A stretch of DNA of 63,899 nucleotides from Empedobacter stercoris (GCF_020281205.1 NZ_JACXZC010000017.1:1-63899), one strand, 5' to 3'; shown: positions 17,233 through 27,318, counted from the first letter of the stretch. Numbers and translations are program-made. Notes: a model not told the origin generated them from the sequence alone.

Positions 17233-19722
17233 TTATTTTTTACGTTTTATCCATTTATAAATTTCGAACCATAAAACCGAAACTACAGCAACTATCATTG
17301 CTAAACTTAGCTCATTTACATTTAATGATGTTACTTTAAAAAACTTCGAAATTGGTTGTATATATAAAATCGAAAACAAAATACACAAGGTTAAAATAAT
17401 CACAGCCAACATTAGGTAGTTTTTATTTTTAAAACTTGACCATAAACTATCATAAAATGAACGATTCGTTAAACTCAACCAAATATTCGAAAAAATAAGT
17501 GTTGTAAAGACCATTGCACGTGTTTTATCTTCATCTCCACCAGATTGATAGGTAAATTGATAAATAAAAAGCAAACCTAATGTAATGGCTAATCCTTGAA
17601 TAATACTTGTCGAAAGCTCTTTCCAATTCAGAAAAGTTTCCGTCATAGGACGAGGTTTTTCGTTCATAGAATTCTTTTCCAAAGGTTCGTTTTCATAGAC
17701 AATCGAACATGTAGGTCCCATAACCAACTCTAAGAAAATAACATGAACAGGTGTGAAAATTTGAGGAAATGCCCAACCCAAAAATAATGGCAAGGAAACG
17801 ATTAATATAATCGGAATATGAATTGAAATTATGTATTGAACTGCTTTTTTTAGGTTGGTATAAATTCTTCTTCCAGCTTCAATTCCAATCACTAATTTAC
17901 CAAAATCATCATTTGTTAAAATCAATTGTGCAGCTTGCTTCGCAATCTCTGTTCCTTTCTCTCCCATTGCAACCCCAATATGTGCTGCTTTTAAAGCTGG
18001 TCCGTCGTTTACACCATCGCCTAACATGGCAACAATTTCTCCGTTATCTTTTAATGCATTTACAACTGCTAGTTTCGCTTCAGGAAACATACGTGCGAAC
18101 AAAACTTTTTCATCTGCAGTTTTTGCCAATTCTTCTTTCGAAAGATGAGCAATTTCAGCTCCAGTTATATGATCTTCGGCATGAATAATTCCTGCTTGAT
18201 TAGCTATACTCATTGTTGTTTCGGCATTATCACCTGTGATTACTTTAACTTTTATTCCAGCATCATATATTTTTTGAAACACTTCATTTATACCTTTCTT
18301 TGGTGGATCATAAAACACCACAAAACCTAACAATTCAAAGGGCAATTCTTGTTGTTGTTTTGGAAAATCAGTCGAACCAAAAGTCGCTTTTGCAACACCC
18401 AAAAGTCGATATCCTTGTGTTCCTAAATCGCGAATCACCTTTCGCAACTGGGTTATTTGTTCTTCAGAAAGATGAGCAACTTGTAAAATAGCTTCAGGAG
18501 CTCCTTTTGCAGCTATAATATGATGATCTTCAGCATTTCGAAAACAATGCGTCATCATTGGAGGTTTTCCTGATAATGGATATTCGTAAAACATCTGATA
18601 GTTTGCTCTAACATCTTTTTGTGTCGCCTCGTAAACACGATGCAATGTTTTTTCCATCGGATCAAAAGGAACAGGTTCACTACTCCACATTGCATACTCA
18701 ATTAACTCCGCAATTGCTTTATTCTGAAACTTATCTTCTTCATAAATTGCATTGGTTTTAAAGTCATAAACAGCTTTTAATTGCATCGAGTTTTCGGTAA
18801 TTGTTCCTGTTTTGTCGCTACAAATTACTGTTGTACTCCCTAAGGTTTCTACAACGCTACTTTTTTTAACAATAATTCCTTGACGTAGTAACTTCCACGA
18901 TCCTAAAGCCATAAAAGTAGTAAAAGCAACAGGAATTTCTTCTGGTAAAATAGACATTGCTAATGTTAATCCACTCAATAAACTATTGATAAAATCTTTC
19001 GTTTGAATATAATTTACAACGCAAACTAATAAGAAAACTATGATTCCGATAATCGCCATTCCTTTTACAAACTTTTCAATTTGTATCTGCAAAGGTGATT
19101 TTTCGTCTTTAATTGATAAAAGTGAAGTTCCTATTTTTCCTAATTTTGTTTCAGCACCAATACTTGTTACTTCAAAAAAAGCTAATCCCGAAACGGTTAA
19201 GGTTCCACTATAAATTTCTGGATGTTCGGTATCTTTAAAAACTGACATACTCTCACCTGTCAGTGCCGATTCGTTTACAGAAAAATCATTGCTATGAACA
19301 ATTTTACCATCTGCATTAATCATTTTTCCTTCTTCTGTAACACATAAATCTCCAACCGTAATTTCGTGTGTAGGGATTTCGATTAATTCGCCGTTACGAA
19401 CAACCGAGCTCAACGGTTCGTTCAATTTTTCGAGTTCTTCTAACGCTTTTTGATTACGACTATCTTGATAAAAAGAAATCCCTGTTAAAGCAAGAATCGC
19501 AACAAACATAAACGCTGCTTCGCCTAAATCACCTACAAGTAAATAAATAACTGAAACCACAATTAAAATAATTGTCATGGGCTCTTTCAAGATATCAAAC
19601 AACATACTGTACCATGTACTTTTATGTTCATCCTTTATAGCATTATAGCCATATTTTTGTTGTGATTCTTTTACTTCGGTGGTAGATAATCCTTTTAAAT
19701 GACTCGGAATTTTGATACTCAT
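17233..19722 (-). CDS. Cation-translocating P-type ATPase
   Basis: An 829-residue ion pump of the P2-like class. The actuator motif TGES is at residues 155-158, the phosphorylated Asp is D303 in CSDKTGTIT, and the hinge motif is MLGDGVNDGPALKAA. About ten membrane helices can be placed (two at ~42-85, two at ~220-265, and six after ~640). Ca2+ pumping is the usual annotation, but the M4 motif reads LPEEIP instead of the PEGLP of Ca2+ pumps, and M6 has the GPTCSIVYENEP segment, so the ion is uncertain. It is monocistronic, with a strong bidirectional hairpin between its start and the NlpC gene. Confidence 0.88.
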   Translation of the reverse strand: MSIKIPSHLKGLSTTEVKESQQKYGYNAIKDEHKSTWYSMLFDILKEPMTIILIVVSVIYLLVGDLGEAAFMFVAILALTGISFYQDSRNQKALEELEKLNEPLSSVVRNGELIEIPTHEITVGDLCVTEEGKMINADGKIVHSNDFSVNESALTGESMSVFKDTEHPEIYSGTLTVSGLAFFEVTSIGAETKLGKIGTSLLSIKDEKSPLQIQIEKFVKGMAIIGIIVFLLVCVVNYIQTKDFINSLLSGLTLAMSILPEEIPVAFTTFMALGSWKLLRQGIIVKKSSVVETLGSTTVICSDKTGTITENSMQLKAVYDFKTNAIYEEDKFQNKAIAELIEYAMWSSEPVPFDPMEKTLHRVYEATQKDVRANYQMFYEYPLSGKPPMMTHCFRNAEDHHIIAAKGAPEAILQVAHLSEEQITQLRKVIRDLGTQGYRLLGVAKATFGSTDFPKQQQELPFELLGFVVFYDPPKKGINEVFQKIYDAGIKVKVITGDNAETTMSIANQAGIIHAEDHITGAEIAHLSKEELAKTADEKVLFARMFPEAKLAVVNALKDNGEIVAMLGDGVNDGPALKAAHIGVAMGEKGTEIAKQAAQLILTNDDFGKLVIGIEAGRRIYTNLKKAVQYIISIHIPIILIVSLPLFLGWAFPQIFTPVHVIFLELVMGPTCSIVYENEPLEKNSMNEKPRPMTETFLNWKELSTSIIQGLAITLGLLFIYQFTYQSGGDEDKTRAMVFTTLIFSNIWLSLTNRSFYDSLWSSFKNKNYLMLAVIILTLCILFSILYIQPISKFFKVTSLNVNELSLAMIVAVVSVLWFEIYKWIKRKK

Positions 19723-19806
19723 TGAACTGATTTATATAAGCTTAAAAATACAATTAATTCAAATGAAAAAACGAGTTTGTACATCGTCTAATTAATATTT
19801 AGATTC

Positions 19807-19849
19807 AAACCAAAAAAGACTATTGAAATTCAATAGTCTTTTTTGGTTT
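19807..19849 (-). terminator. Long hairpin terminator after the NlpC/P60 gene
   Basis: Two 21-base arms, 19807-19827 and 19829-19849, are perfectly complementary, with the innermost pairs forming the loop. They provide A/T tracts on both strands. The last codons of the NlpC gene overlap its right edge. Confidence 0.8.
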
Positions 19850-20609
19850 ATATAAGTTTGCGAATGCATCTTAATTTATGCGAATATTTTTGGGAGTCGG
19901 TATTAAAAATACCATTGGTATCAATAGGATCAATACGAACTTTACCATGTGCATGTAAAACTTTTCCCTTACCACACATAATTCCTACATGTATTATACG
20001 ACCTTCTGCATTATCAAAAAATGCTAAATCACCAGGTTCTGCTTCTTCTACAAAACTTAACACTTCTCCCATTTCTGCTTGTTGATAAGCATCTCGTGGT
20101 ATTTTATATCCCCCAATTTTGTACACTTGTTGTGTTAATCCAGAACAATCTATTCCAAAAGATGATTTACCACCCCACAAATAAGGTACATTTAAGTAAG
20201 CTTTTGCTATTTCAACCAACTGATCTTTTGATTTTTTACCAGAAGTATATACGCCAAAATATTCGAAACATTTTGTTCCAATTCGAATCTTACTTTCGTT
20301 CAAAGATCGAACTTCAGCTCCAATAGTCAACGTCATAGGCAATCCATTTTCCATCGCATGATTGTACGGATTGATTGCAAATTTCTCCATGAAATCTTTG
20401 TTGTATTCTTCTTCAGAAATAGTAATAATTTGTTTCGGATCTAACCAACCTTCGTATCCATCAAAAGTCAGCTGAACTTTTGTCCATTTTTCTAATTCTT
20501 CTAAAATAATTAACTTTTCTCCAAACAAAACTTGACTCACCATTTCTGATGAATCTCTTGCTTCGGAGCGCAAGGGCGCAACACTTACTTGACAAATAGC
20601 GTATTTCAT
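19848..20609 (-). CDS. SH3-like and NlpC/P60 (C40) peptidase
   Basis: A 253-residue predicted cell-wall endopeptidase. The N-terminal ~130 residues form SH3-like segments (PLRSEARDSSEMVSQVLFGE, a bacterial SH3 pattern) and the C-terminal domain is NlpC/P60, with the catalytic Cys in GIDCSGLTQQ, His in RIIHVGIM and the third polar residue in HAHG. Such enzymes cleave between gamma-D-Glu and the diamino acid of peptidoglycan stems, often on recycled muropeptides. I see no signal peptide, so a cytoplasmic recycling role (as for the family member YkfC) is plausible. The start overlaps the methyltransferase stop as TAATG, giving a two-gene operon. Confidence 0.88.
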   Translation of the reverse strand: MKYAICQVSVAPLRSEARDSSEMVSQVLFGEKLIILEELEKWTKVQLTFDGYEGWLDPKQIITISEEEYNKDFMEKFAINPYNHAMENGLPMTLTIGAEVRSLNESKIRIGTKCFEYFGVYTSGKKSKDQLVEIAKAYLNVPYLWGGKSSFGIDCSGLTQQVYKIGGYKIPRDAYQQAEMGEVLSFVEEAEPGDLAFFDNAEGRIIHVGIMCGKGKVLHAHGKVRIDPIDTNGIFNTDSQKYSHKLRCIRKLI

Positions 20610-21256
20610 TATTTTTTTCGGATTAATGTAATTCCGTCACGAATTGGTAAAATTATCGACTCTACTCGTTTGTCTTTCGTTACCATTTCATTAAATTCTT
20701 TCAAAATTTTTGTCGAAGGATCTTTTTTATCTTCCTCTTCCATCATTACTTTTCCGTACCACAAAACATTGTCAACTAACATGGTTCCTCCTGGACGTAA
20801 AAGTTCTAAAACTTTTTCAAAATAATAAGGATAACTCTCTTTATCAGCATCAATAAAAGCTAAATCTACAGAATTTTTCTCGATTGTTTCTAATTCTTCG
20901 CGTGCATCATTGATTCTAAAATCAATTTTTGAAGCAAATTCAGATTCATCAAAATATTTTCTGCACAAATATTCCAATTCATCATTTTTATCCATCGTAA
21001 TGATTTTTCCATCAGATGTCAAACCTTCTGCCAAACACAATGTTGCGTAACCTGTAAAAGTTCCTAATTCAACAATAGTTTTTGGTGCTAAAATTTTTGA
21101 CAAAACACTTAACAAGCGACCTTGGTATTCGCCCGAAATCATGTGCGGTTGTGTTGTACATTGATAGGTTTCAACACGTAAACGACTCAAGATTTCTGGT
21201 TCTTGGTCTGTGTGATGATCTAAATACGATTCTAAAATTGGTGAAATTTTTATCAT
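20609..21256 (-). CDS. O-methyltransferase (class I SAM, family 3)
   Basis: Transfers a methyl group from S-adenosylmethionine to a hydroxyl acceptor; the acceptor is unknown. The SAM motif I is IVELGTFTGYATL, the metal-binding acids lie in FIDADKESYPYYF, and DNVLWYGKV is the family's catalytic/metal segment, as in catechol and caffeoyl-CoA O-methyltransferases. An in-frame ATG at 21283 exists, but I place the start at 21256: the sequence MIKISPILESYL fits the family N-terminus, and a TATTTTTG -7 box (21273-21280) overlaps the earlier start. The protein is 215 residues. Confidence 0.88.
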   Translation of the reverse strand: MIKISPILESYLDHHTDQEPEILSRLRVETYQCTTQPHMISGEYQGRLLSVLSKILAPKTIVELGTFTGYATLCLAEGLTSDGKIITMDKNDELEYLCRKYFDESEFASKIDFRINDAREELETIEKNSVDLAFIDADKESYPYYFEKVLELLRPGGTMLVDNVLWYGKVMMEEEDKKDPSTKILKEFNEMVTKDKRVESIILPIRDGITLIRKK

Positions 21257-21272
21257 GCCATTAAAAAGTGTA

Positions 21273-21280
21273 CAAAAATA
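21273..21280 (-). promoter_or_regulatory. Predicted promoter -7 element for methyltransferase-NlpC operon
   Basis: Minus-strand TATTTTTG lies 17 nt upstream of the ATG at 21256, implying a leader of about 10 nt and supporting that start. Confidence 0.45.
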
Positions 21281-21345
21281 CAAAAAAGTGGTAAACTTTG
21301 GCTATATAAAAGGCGTTTCGATGAGAAAATTATTCCGAAAAACAA

Positions 21346-21792
21346 CTAATATTTATCTTCTAAATACTTCATAACCTCTTCATCTGTTATATTCATTGGT
21401 GGTTTTTCCCATCCATTCATAGGTTCTTTTATAGAATCGTCAATAAAATAAGGTAATATTGTTCCATTTTTATAATCTGGATTATAAACAACTAATACCC
21501 TATCTCCTATTTTATATTTATTAATACTTATAGAACTCTCTCTTTCATAAGAATGTCCATTATAAGAATAAATATATTTTACAAATTTTGTAGATTTTGT
21601 TCTCGAAAATCCAGAAATAATTCCAACAGTATATAATCTTTTGTCTTTTATTTGTCCTAAAAAATTTTGATTTCTAAAATGAATAAATAGATATACAATT
21701 ATGATAAACAATATTAACCCAAACCATTGTATAATATTTTCTTTTCTATCTTCTTTAGTTTTCAATTTCAAAGAGGGTAAAAATTTATTCAT
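21346..21792 (-). CDS. DUF3592-like single-pass membrane protein
   Basis: A 148-residue protein with one strong membrane helix at about 25-42 (WFGLILFIIIVYLFIHF). The following soluble region contains GIISGFSRTKSTKFVKYIYS, GHSYERES and YKIGDRVLVVYNPDYKNGTI. The latter fits the DUF3592 pattern, a beta-rich domain in which a flow of charged and Gly residues ends with a statement of bond-like VYNP; this assignment is tentative. Function is unknown. It lies between acs and the methyltransferase operon on the same strand, downstream of the acs terminator, and is probably transcribed alone. Confidence 0.65.
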   Translation of the reverse strand: MNKFLPSLKLKTKEDRKENIIQWFGLILFIIIVYLFIHFRNQNFLGQIKDKRLYTVGIISGFSRTKSTKFVKYIYSYNGHSYERESSISINKYKIGDRVLVVYNPDYKNGTILPYFIDDSIKEPMNGWEKPPMNITDEEVMKYLEDKY

Positions 21793-21840
21793 ACTTAACT
21801 AATCTATTTTAATCACTAAACTACAAAATAATAAAACCAA

Positions 21841-21869
21841 AAAAGCATTACTTTTTGGGTAATGCTTTT
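21841..21869 (-). terminator. Terminator after acs
   Basis: AAAAGCATTAC and GTAATGCTTTT (arms 21841-21851 and 21859-21869) give an 11-bp stem with T-rich sequence on either side; it lies 48 nt past the acs stop. Confidence 0.8.
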
Positions 21870-21917
21870 TGTTTTGAAAATTATTTTGTTAAACTTAGTC
21901 TTAACCTCAACCTGAGT

Positions 21918-23822
21918 TTAAATTTTTCCTTTTTGAATTATTGTAACAATATCTGGATCTAACAACGTTGAAGTGTCTCCAAAATCAGTTTCATCACTGG
22001 CGATTTTTCTCAAAATACGACGCATAATTTTTCCGCTTCGTGTTTTTGGTAAACCTGATACAAACTGAATTTTATCTGGTTTTGCAATTGGTCCAATGAG
22101 ATGTGCTACTTCATTTTTAATTTCTGCTTCTAATTCTTTCGAAACTTCTACACCATCTTGTAAAATCACAAATGCATACAACGCATTTCCTTTGATATCA
22201 TGTGGAAAACCTACAACTGCACTCTCTGCAACTGCTTCATTTTGGTTGATTGCATTTTCAACAGGTGCTGTACCAAGATTATGTCCAGAAACAATCACGA
22301 CATCATCTACTCTACCTGTAATTCTATAATTGTCCATCGCATCTCGGTAAGCGCCATCGCCTGTAAAATAATATCCCGGAAAAGTAGAAAAATAGGTTTC
22401 GACGTAACGTTTATGATCTCCATAAATAGTTCTTGCCATAGAAGGCCAAGGAAACTTAATCGCCAAACGACCTTCTGCTTTTTCGTTGATTGTTTCTACT
22501 TCATGTCCATTATCATCCATTAAAACGGGCTGAATTCCTGGTAATGGCAACGTTGCAAATGTAGGTCGTAATGGTGTAATTCCTGCCAAAGGCGAAATCA
22601 TAATTGATCCTGTTTCGGTTTGCCACCATGTATCGACAATCGGACAATTTCCTTTCCCTACATAATCATTTAACCAATGCCATGCTTCTTCGTTGATTGG
22701 TTCTCCAACTGACCCTAAAACTTTTAGACTTGATAAATCATATTTTTCTACATAGTCTAATGATTCACGAGCTAATGAACGAACTGCTGTTGGAGCAGTA
22801 TAAAAATGGGTAACTTTTAATTTTTCGACAATTTCCCAAAAACGTCCAAAATCAGGAAAACTTGGAATTCCTTCGAACATAACCGAGGTTGCTCCACAAG
22901 CCAATGGACCATAAATAATGTAACTGTGTCCTGTAATCCAACCGATATCCGCTGTACACCAATAAATATCGTTTTTATCCATTTGAAAAATATTGTCAAA
23001 TGAATAAGCCGTTTCAACCATATACCCTCCACATGTATGCACCATTCCTTTTGGTTTTCCAGTAGAACCCGAAGTATATAAAATAAACAATGGATCTTCT
23101 GCATCCATTATTTCTACTGGACAACTATTATTTACTTTATACATTTCATCAACCCAAAATTTATCACGCCCACCGACCATAGAAGTTGGTTCTATTGCAC
23201 GACGATAAACGATACAAGTTTGAATAGAAGGACAGACTTTTAACGCTTCATCACAAATTGCTTTTAAATTGATTGATTTTGTACCACGAAAAACTTCATT
23301 GGCAGTAACCAAAACTTTACATTGTGCATCATTGATACGAGATGCGATTGCAGCAGAAGAAAAACCTGCAAAAACAATAGAATGCACCGCTCCAATTCTT
23401 GCACAAGCTAACATCGCAATCGCTAATTCTGGAATCATTGGCATATAAATACACACACGATCACCTTTTTGTACGCCATTGTTTTTTAACACATTTGCAA
23501 ATTGACAAACTTTTGAATGCAATTGACGATACGTAATAATTCGAGTTTCTTCTAATGGATTATTCGGTTCCCAAATTAAGGCTGTTTTATTTCCATTTTT
23601 TTCTAAATGACGATCTAAAATATTTTCCGTAATATTTAACTTACCTCCTTGAAACCATTTGAAATCCGCTGTTTCAAAATTATATTCCAAAGTTTTGTCC
23701 CATCTTTTGTGCCAAACGAAGTTTTCGGCTATTTTGTCCCAAAATTTCTCGGGATTTTTAGTACTTTTTCTGTACGCTTTCTTGTATTCAGAAAACGAAT
23801 TAATTCTAAAATCATTTATCAT
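21918..23822 (-). CDS. acs: Acetyl-CoA synthetase (AMP-forming)
   Basis: Activates acetate to acetyl-CoA with ATP through acetyl-AMP. Signatures include the phosphate-binding loop YTSGSTGKPKGMVHT (about residues 250-264), DTWWQTETG, the hinge/ATP motif YYFTGDGAYRD, and the catalytic Lys in the C-terminal segment KTRSGKIMRR, which is also the usual acetylation site that inactivates the enzyme. Length 634 is typical. The gene is monocistronic, bounded by terminators on each side. No adjacent acetyltransferase/deacetylase regulator is visible. Confidence 0.97.
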   Translation of the reverse strand: MINDFRINSFSEYKKAYRKSTKNPEKFWDKIAENFVWHKRWDKTLEYNFETADFKWFQGGKLNITENILDRHLEKNGNKTALIWEPNNPLEETRIITYRQLHSKVCQFANVLKNNGVQKGDRVCIYMPMIPELAIAMLACARIGAVHSIVFAGFSSAAIASRINDAQCKVLVTANEVFRGTKSINLKAICDEALKVCPSIQTCIVYRRAIEPTSMVGGRDKFWVDEMYKVNNSCPVEIMDAEDPLFILYTSGSTGKPKGMVHTCGGYMVETAYSFDNIFQMDKNDIYWCTADIGWITGHSYIIYGPLACGATSVMFEGIPSFPDFGRFWEIVEKLKVTHFYTAPTAVRSLARESLDYVEKYDLSSLKVLGSVGEPINEEAWHWLNDYVGKGNCPIVDTWWQTETGSIMISPLAGITPLRPTFATLPLPGIQPVLMDDNGHEVETINEKAEGRLAIKFPWPSMARTIYGDHKRYVETYFSTFPGYYFTGDGAYRDAMDNYRITGRVDDVVIVSGHNLGTAPVENAINQNEAVAESAVVGFPHDIKGNALYAFVILQDGVEVSKELEAEIKNEVAHLIGPIAKPDKIQFVSGLPKTRSGKIMRRILRKIASDETDFGDTSTLLDPDIVTIIQKGKI

Positions 23823-23854
23823 TTTAATTGTGGTTTTGAAATTAAATATAAAAA

Positions 23855-23885
23855 AAGCGAGTCAATTTATCAAATTAACTCGCTT
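23855..23885 (-). terminator. Terminator after the mutS-M48 operon
   Basis: AAGCGAGT and ACTCGCTT form the stem base, extended past one mismatch by AATTT/AAATT, with T-rich sequence following on the minus strand. Confidence 0.75.
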
Positions 23886-23912
23886 ATATTTTTAAAATGA
23901 ATAAAAACTATT

Positions 23913-24716
23913 CTATTTTCCTTTATACGGACTTGCGTTGTAATAAGCAATTGCTGTTGGTAATGATTCTTTAATTTTCGAAATACGTGTTGCATCAGAA
24001 GGGTGAGTACTCAAAAATTCTGAAACTTCAGCGTTTCCACTTTTTGCTGCCATACGTTCCCAAAAAGGAATTGCTTGGGAAGGATCATAACCAGCCATAG
24101 CCATTAAATATAACCCTGTAACATCAGCATCTAACTCCATCTTACGAGAATAATTTAACAACCCAACTTGTGCACCTACAGGATATAATTGTTCAAAAAC
24201 TTTTGCATATTCTGCGTTTCCAATGGATCCTCCAACTATTTGTCCTAAACCTTGTGCTGCCATTTGCTGAGAAGCTTGCTCCGCACTATGTCCAGCCAAA
24301 GCGTGACCAATTTCGTGACCTAACACAACCGCTAAACCTGTTGCATCCTTCGTTACAGGTAAAATTCCCGAATAAACTGCAACTTTACCTCCAGGCATAC
24401 ACCAAGCATTTACTTCATTCGCTTGTAATAATGTAAATTGCCACTGATAACCTTGCAATTGAGACGAAATTCCTTTCTGTTGATAATATTTTTCTGCTGC
24501 ATATTTTAAACGGTCTCCAACGGTTTGAACCATTTTTGCATCAGTTGTACCTGTGATTACTTTTCCTTCTTTTAATACTTTATCATATTGTGTAAAAGCA
24601 GTTGGCATTAATTCTGCATTTGAGACTAATGATAATGATTTTCTTCCTGTGACAGGATTTGTAGCACATGAAGCTAATACTAAAGCTCCTGCTACAGTTA
24701 AAATTATTTTTTTCAT
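23913..24716 (-). CDS. M48 family metalloprotease, lipoprotein
   Basis: A zinc protease of the M48 (Oma1/LoiP/BepA-like) family. The active-site helix reads GHEIGHALAGHS (HExxH), and a third ligand Glu lies in RKMELDADVTGLYLM. The C-terminal STHPSDATRI is a family signature. I place the start at 24716, giving MKKIILTVAGALVLASC, a clear lipoprotein signal with Cys17; an upstream in-frame ATG at 24755 would bury this signal and overlap mutS. A periplasmic envelope quality-control role is inferred. It begins only 10 nt after mutS, so the two are co-transcribed. Confidence 0.92.
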   Translation of the reverse strand: MKKIILTVAGALVLASCATNPVTGRKSLSLVSNAELMPTAFTQYDKVLKEGKVITGTTDAKMVQTVGDRLKYAAEKYYQQKGISSQLQGYQWQFTLLQANEVNAWCMPGGKVAVYSGILPVTKDATGLAVVLGHEIGHALAGHSAEQASQQMAAQGLGQIVGGSIGNAEYAKVFEQLYPVGAQVGLLNYSRKMELDADVTGLYLMAMAGYDPSQAIPFWERMAAKSGNAEVSEFLSTHPSDATRISKIKESLPTAIAYYNASPYKGK

Positions 24717-24726
24717 ATTTTTAAGT

Positions 24727-27318
24727 TTATTTACCGAGTTTCTTTTTAATTTCATTCAGTTTCATCAATGCTTCAACAGGTGTTAAAGTATTAATATCTG
24801 TGTTCATAATCTCTTCACGAATCGATTCTAAAATTGGATCATCCAACTGAAAGAAACTTAACTGCATATTATCTTGCGTTATTTTCTCCGTTTTATTGGG
24901 AATTCCTTCATCTGTTTTGGTCGCTTCCAAAACTTTCAACACATCATTGGCTCTATCCACCACTCGTTTTGGCATCCCCGCCATTTTAGCAACATGTATA
25001 CCAAAACTATGCTCGCTTCCCCCAGGAACTAATTTTCTCAAAAATAAAATCGTATCTTTTGTTTCTTTAATACTAACATTAAAATTCTTGATACGTTCCA
25101 TTGATTTCGACATTTCATTTAATTCATGGTAATGCGTTGCAAATAATGTTTTTGGTTTCAACGCACTTTGATGTAAAAATTCTGCAATTGCCCATGCAAT
25201 CGAAATTCCATCGTACGTTGAAGTTCCTCGACCAATTTCATCCAACAAAATCAAACTTCGTTCCGAAATGTTATTTAAGATACTTGCTGTTTCATTCATT
25301 TCGACCATAAACGTAGATTCGCCTGAAGAAATATTATCTGAAGCTCCAACTCGCGTAAAAACTTTATCTATTATACCTAATTTAGCAGCTTGTGCTGGAA
25401 CAAAACTTCCCATTTGCGCCATCAAGACTATCAACGCTGTTTGACGTAAAAGTGCCGATTTACCAGACATATTGGGTCCAGTAATCATAATAATTTGTTG
25501 ATTCTCTGAATTTAACTCAACATTATTCGATACATATTGTTCTCCAATTGGTAATTGTTGTTCAATAACTGCATGGCGACCTTCTTTTATATTTAATTCA
25601 AAACCATCATTAAGAGAAGGTTTGGAATACGAATTCTTTTCCGCAATTTCTGCAAAAGTGGATAGAACATCTAAAAATGCAATGGCTTTTGCTATTTGTT
25701 GAATAGGTAAAAGTTTGGTAATAATTTCTTGTAGAAGATCAATAAACAACTGATTTTCGATGGCTAAAATTTTCTCTTCTGCACCTAAAATCTGTGTTTC
25801 ATATTCTTTTAATTCTTCCGTGATATAGCGTTCTGCATTGACCAATGTTTGCTTTCGAATCCATTCTTCCGGTACCTTATCTTTGTGTGTATTTCGAACT
25901 TCGATATAATATCCAAATACATTATTAAACGCAATTTTCAACGATGAAATTCCAGTTCGTTCTGTTTCACGTTGACACATCTGATCTAAAAAATCTTTTC
26001 CAGAAAATTGAATTTTACGTAAGCGATCCAATTCTTCCGAAACACCTTCTCGAATTACATTTCCTTTGACAATCTGATGAGGGGGTTCGTCTGTAAGCGA
26101 ATCGAAAATCTTTTGAGTCAATTTTTCAATTGGTTCGATTCGTCTAAATAAATCTGATACTTCTTTGATATTCGATTGTTCAGCAACCTCTTTTATATCT
26201 TCCGAAATTTTCAAACTTTGCGCCAATTGCAATAATTGTCGTGGCGTAATTTTACCAGTTGAAACTTTTCCAGCTAATCGTTCTAAATCTGTTAATTGAG
26301 CCAATTTTTCACGCAAATCATAACGTAAATCACCAAATTTATAGAAATATTCGACAATATTTTGACGACGTTGAATCGATTTTAAATCTTTCAAAACCAT
26401 CACCATCCAACGATTTAGCAAACGTGCACCCATTGGTGTTTTGGTATCATCTAAAATATTCAGTAACGTAACTCCTTTTGGATGTGGTGAATAAACCAAC
26501 TCAAGATTGCGAATGGTAAAGGGATCCATCCACACAAAATTCTCTTGATTAAGGCGTTGGATTGAAGTAATATGTTGAATTTCGAAATGATGCGTATCAT
26601 CTAAATAAGCTAAAATCGCACCTGCTGAAATGATTCCTTCTTTTAGATCTTCGATTCCAAAACCTTTCAAATTCTTTGTTTTGAATAAACTTGTTAGTTT
26701 ATCAATCGCAAAATCATATTGAAAAGCCCAATCATCTAATAAAAATTTACTTTTGACATCAGAAAAATTATATTTGACCCGTTTTTGATAAATGACTTCA
26801 CTTGGACGAAACGATTGAATAATTTTCGCAACCTGATCTTCTTGACCTTCTGAAACCAAAAATTCTCCTGTCGAAACATCTAATAAAGCAATTCCAAACG
26901 ATTTTGAACCTTCGTGTACAGCCATCAAAAAGTTATTCGATTTTGAAGACAGCACCTCATCTTGCAACGCCACACCAGGCGTGATTAATTCGGTTACACC
27001 ACGTTTTACAATTCCCTTTACCGTTTTAGGATCTTCGAGCTGATCACAGATTGCTACACGTAATCCCGCTTTTACCAATTTTGGTAAATAGGTATTTAAA
27101 CTATGATGCGGAAAACCAGCTAATTCACTATTATCAGAACCGTTAGCACGTTTTGTTAGCACAATATCTAAAATACGCGAAGCACGCACTGCATCTTCTC
27201 CAAATGTTTCGTAAAAATCTCCAACTCTGAATAATAACATCGCATCAGGATATTTCGCCTTGATTTGATTATACTGCTTCATAAGTGGAGTTTCCTTATT
27301 CTTTACTACTTTTGTCAA
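24727..27318 (-). CDS. mutS: DNA mismatch repair protein MutS
   Basis: Recognises mismatches and small loops and recruits MutL using its ATPase. The N-terminal mismatch-reading motif is GDFYETFGEDA (Phe-x-Glu), Walker A is GPNMSGKSALLRQ, and Walker B/signature is DEIGRGTSTYDG. Core and clamp domains occupy the middle. Length 863 is normal. The start with MTKVVKNKETPLMKQYNQ agrees with flavobacterial homologues. The downstream M48 gene is 10 nt away. The start region faces the RNA methyltransferase gene across 44 bp. Confidence 0.97.
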   Translation of the reverse strand: MTKVVKNKETPLMKQYNQIKAKYPDAMLLFRVGDFYETFGEDAVRASRILDIVLTKRANGSDNSELAGFPHHSLNTYLPKLVKAGLRVAICDQLEDPKTVKGIVKRGVTELITPGVALQDEVLSSKSNNFLMAVHEGSKSFGIALLDVSTGEFLVSEGQEDQVAKIIQSFRPSEVIYQKRVKYNFSDVKSKFLLDDWAFQYDFAIDKLTSLFKTKNLKGFGIEDLKEGIISAGAILAYLDDTHHFEIQHITSIQRLNQENFVWMDPFTIRNLELVYSPHPKGVTLLNILDDTKTPMGARLLNRWMVMVLKDLKSIQRRQNIVEYFYKFGDLRYDLREKLAQLTDLERLAGKVSTGKITPRQLLQLAQSLKISEDIKEVAEQSNIKEVSDLFRRIEPIEKLTQKIFDSLTDEPPHQIVKGNVIREGVSEELDRLRKIQFSGKDFLDQMCQRETERTGISSLKIAFNNVFGYYIEVRNTHKDKVPEEWIRKQTLVNAERYITEELKEYETQILGAEEKILAIENQLFIDLLQEIITKLLPIQQIAKAIAFLDVLSTFAEIAEKNSYSKPSLNDGFELNIKEGRHAVIEQQLPIGEQYVSNNVELNSENQQIIMITGPNMSGKSALLRQTALIVLMAQMGSFVPAQAAKLGIIDKVFTRVGASDNISSGESTFMVEMNETASILNNISERSLILLDEIGRGTSTYDGISIAWAIAEFLHQSALKPKTLFATHYHELNEMSKSMERIKNFNVSIKETKDTILFLRKLVPGGSEHSFGIHVAKMAGMPKRVVDRANDVLKVLEATKTDEGIPNKTEKITQDNMQLSFFQLDDPILESIREEIMNTDINTLTPVEALMKLNEIKKKLGK

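Noticed and set aside
24717-24755. Longer N-terminus for the M48 protease
   Set aside because: It overlaps mutS and hides the clear lipoprotein signal beginning at 24716.
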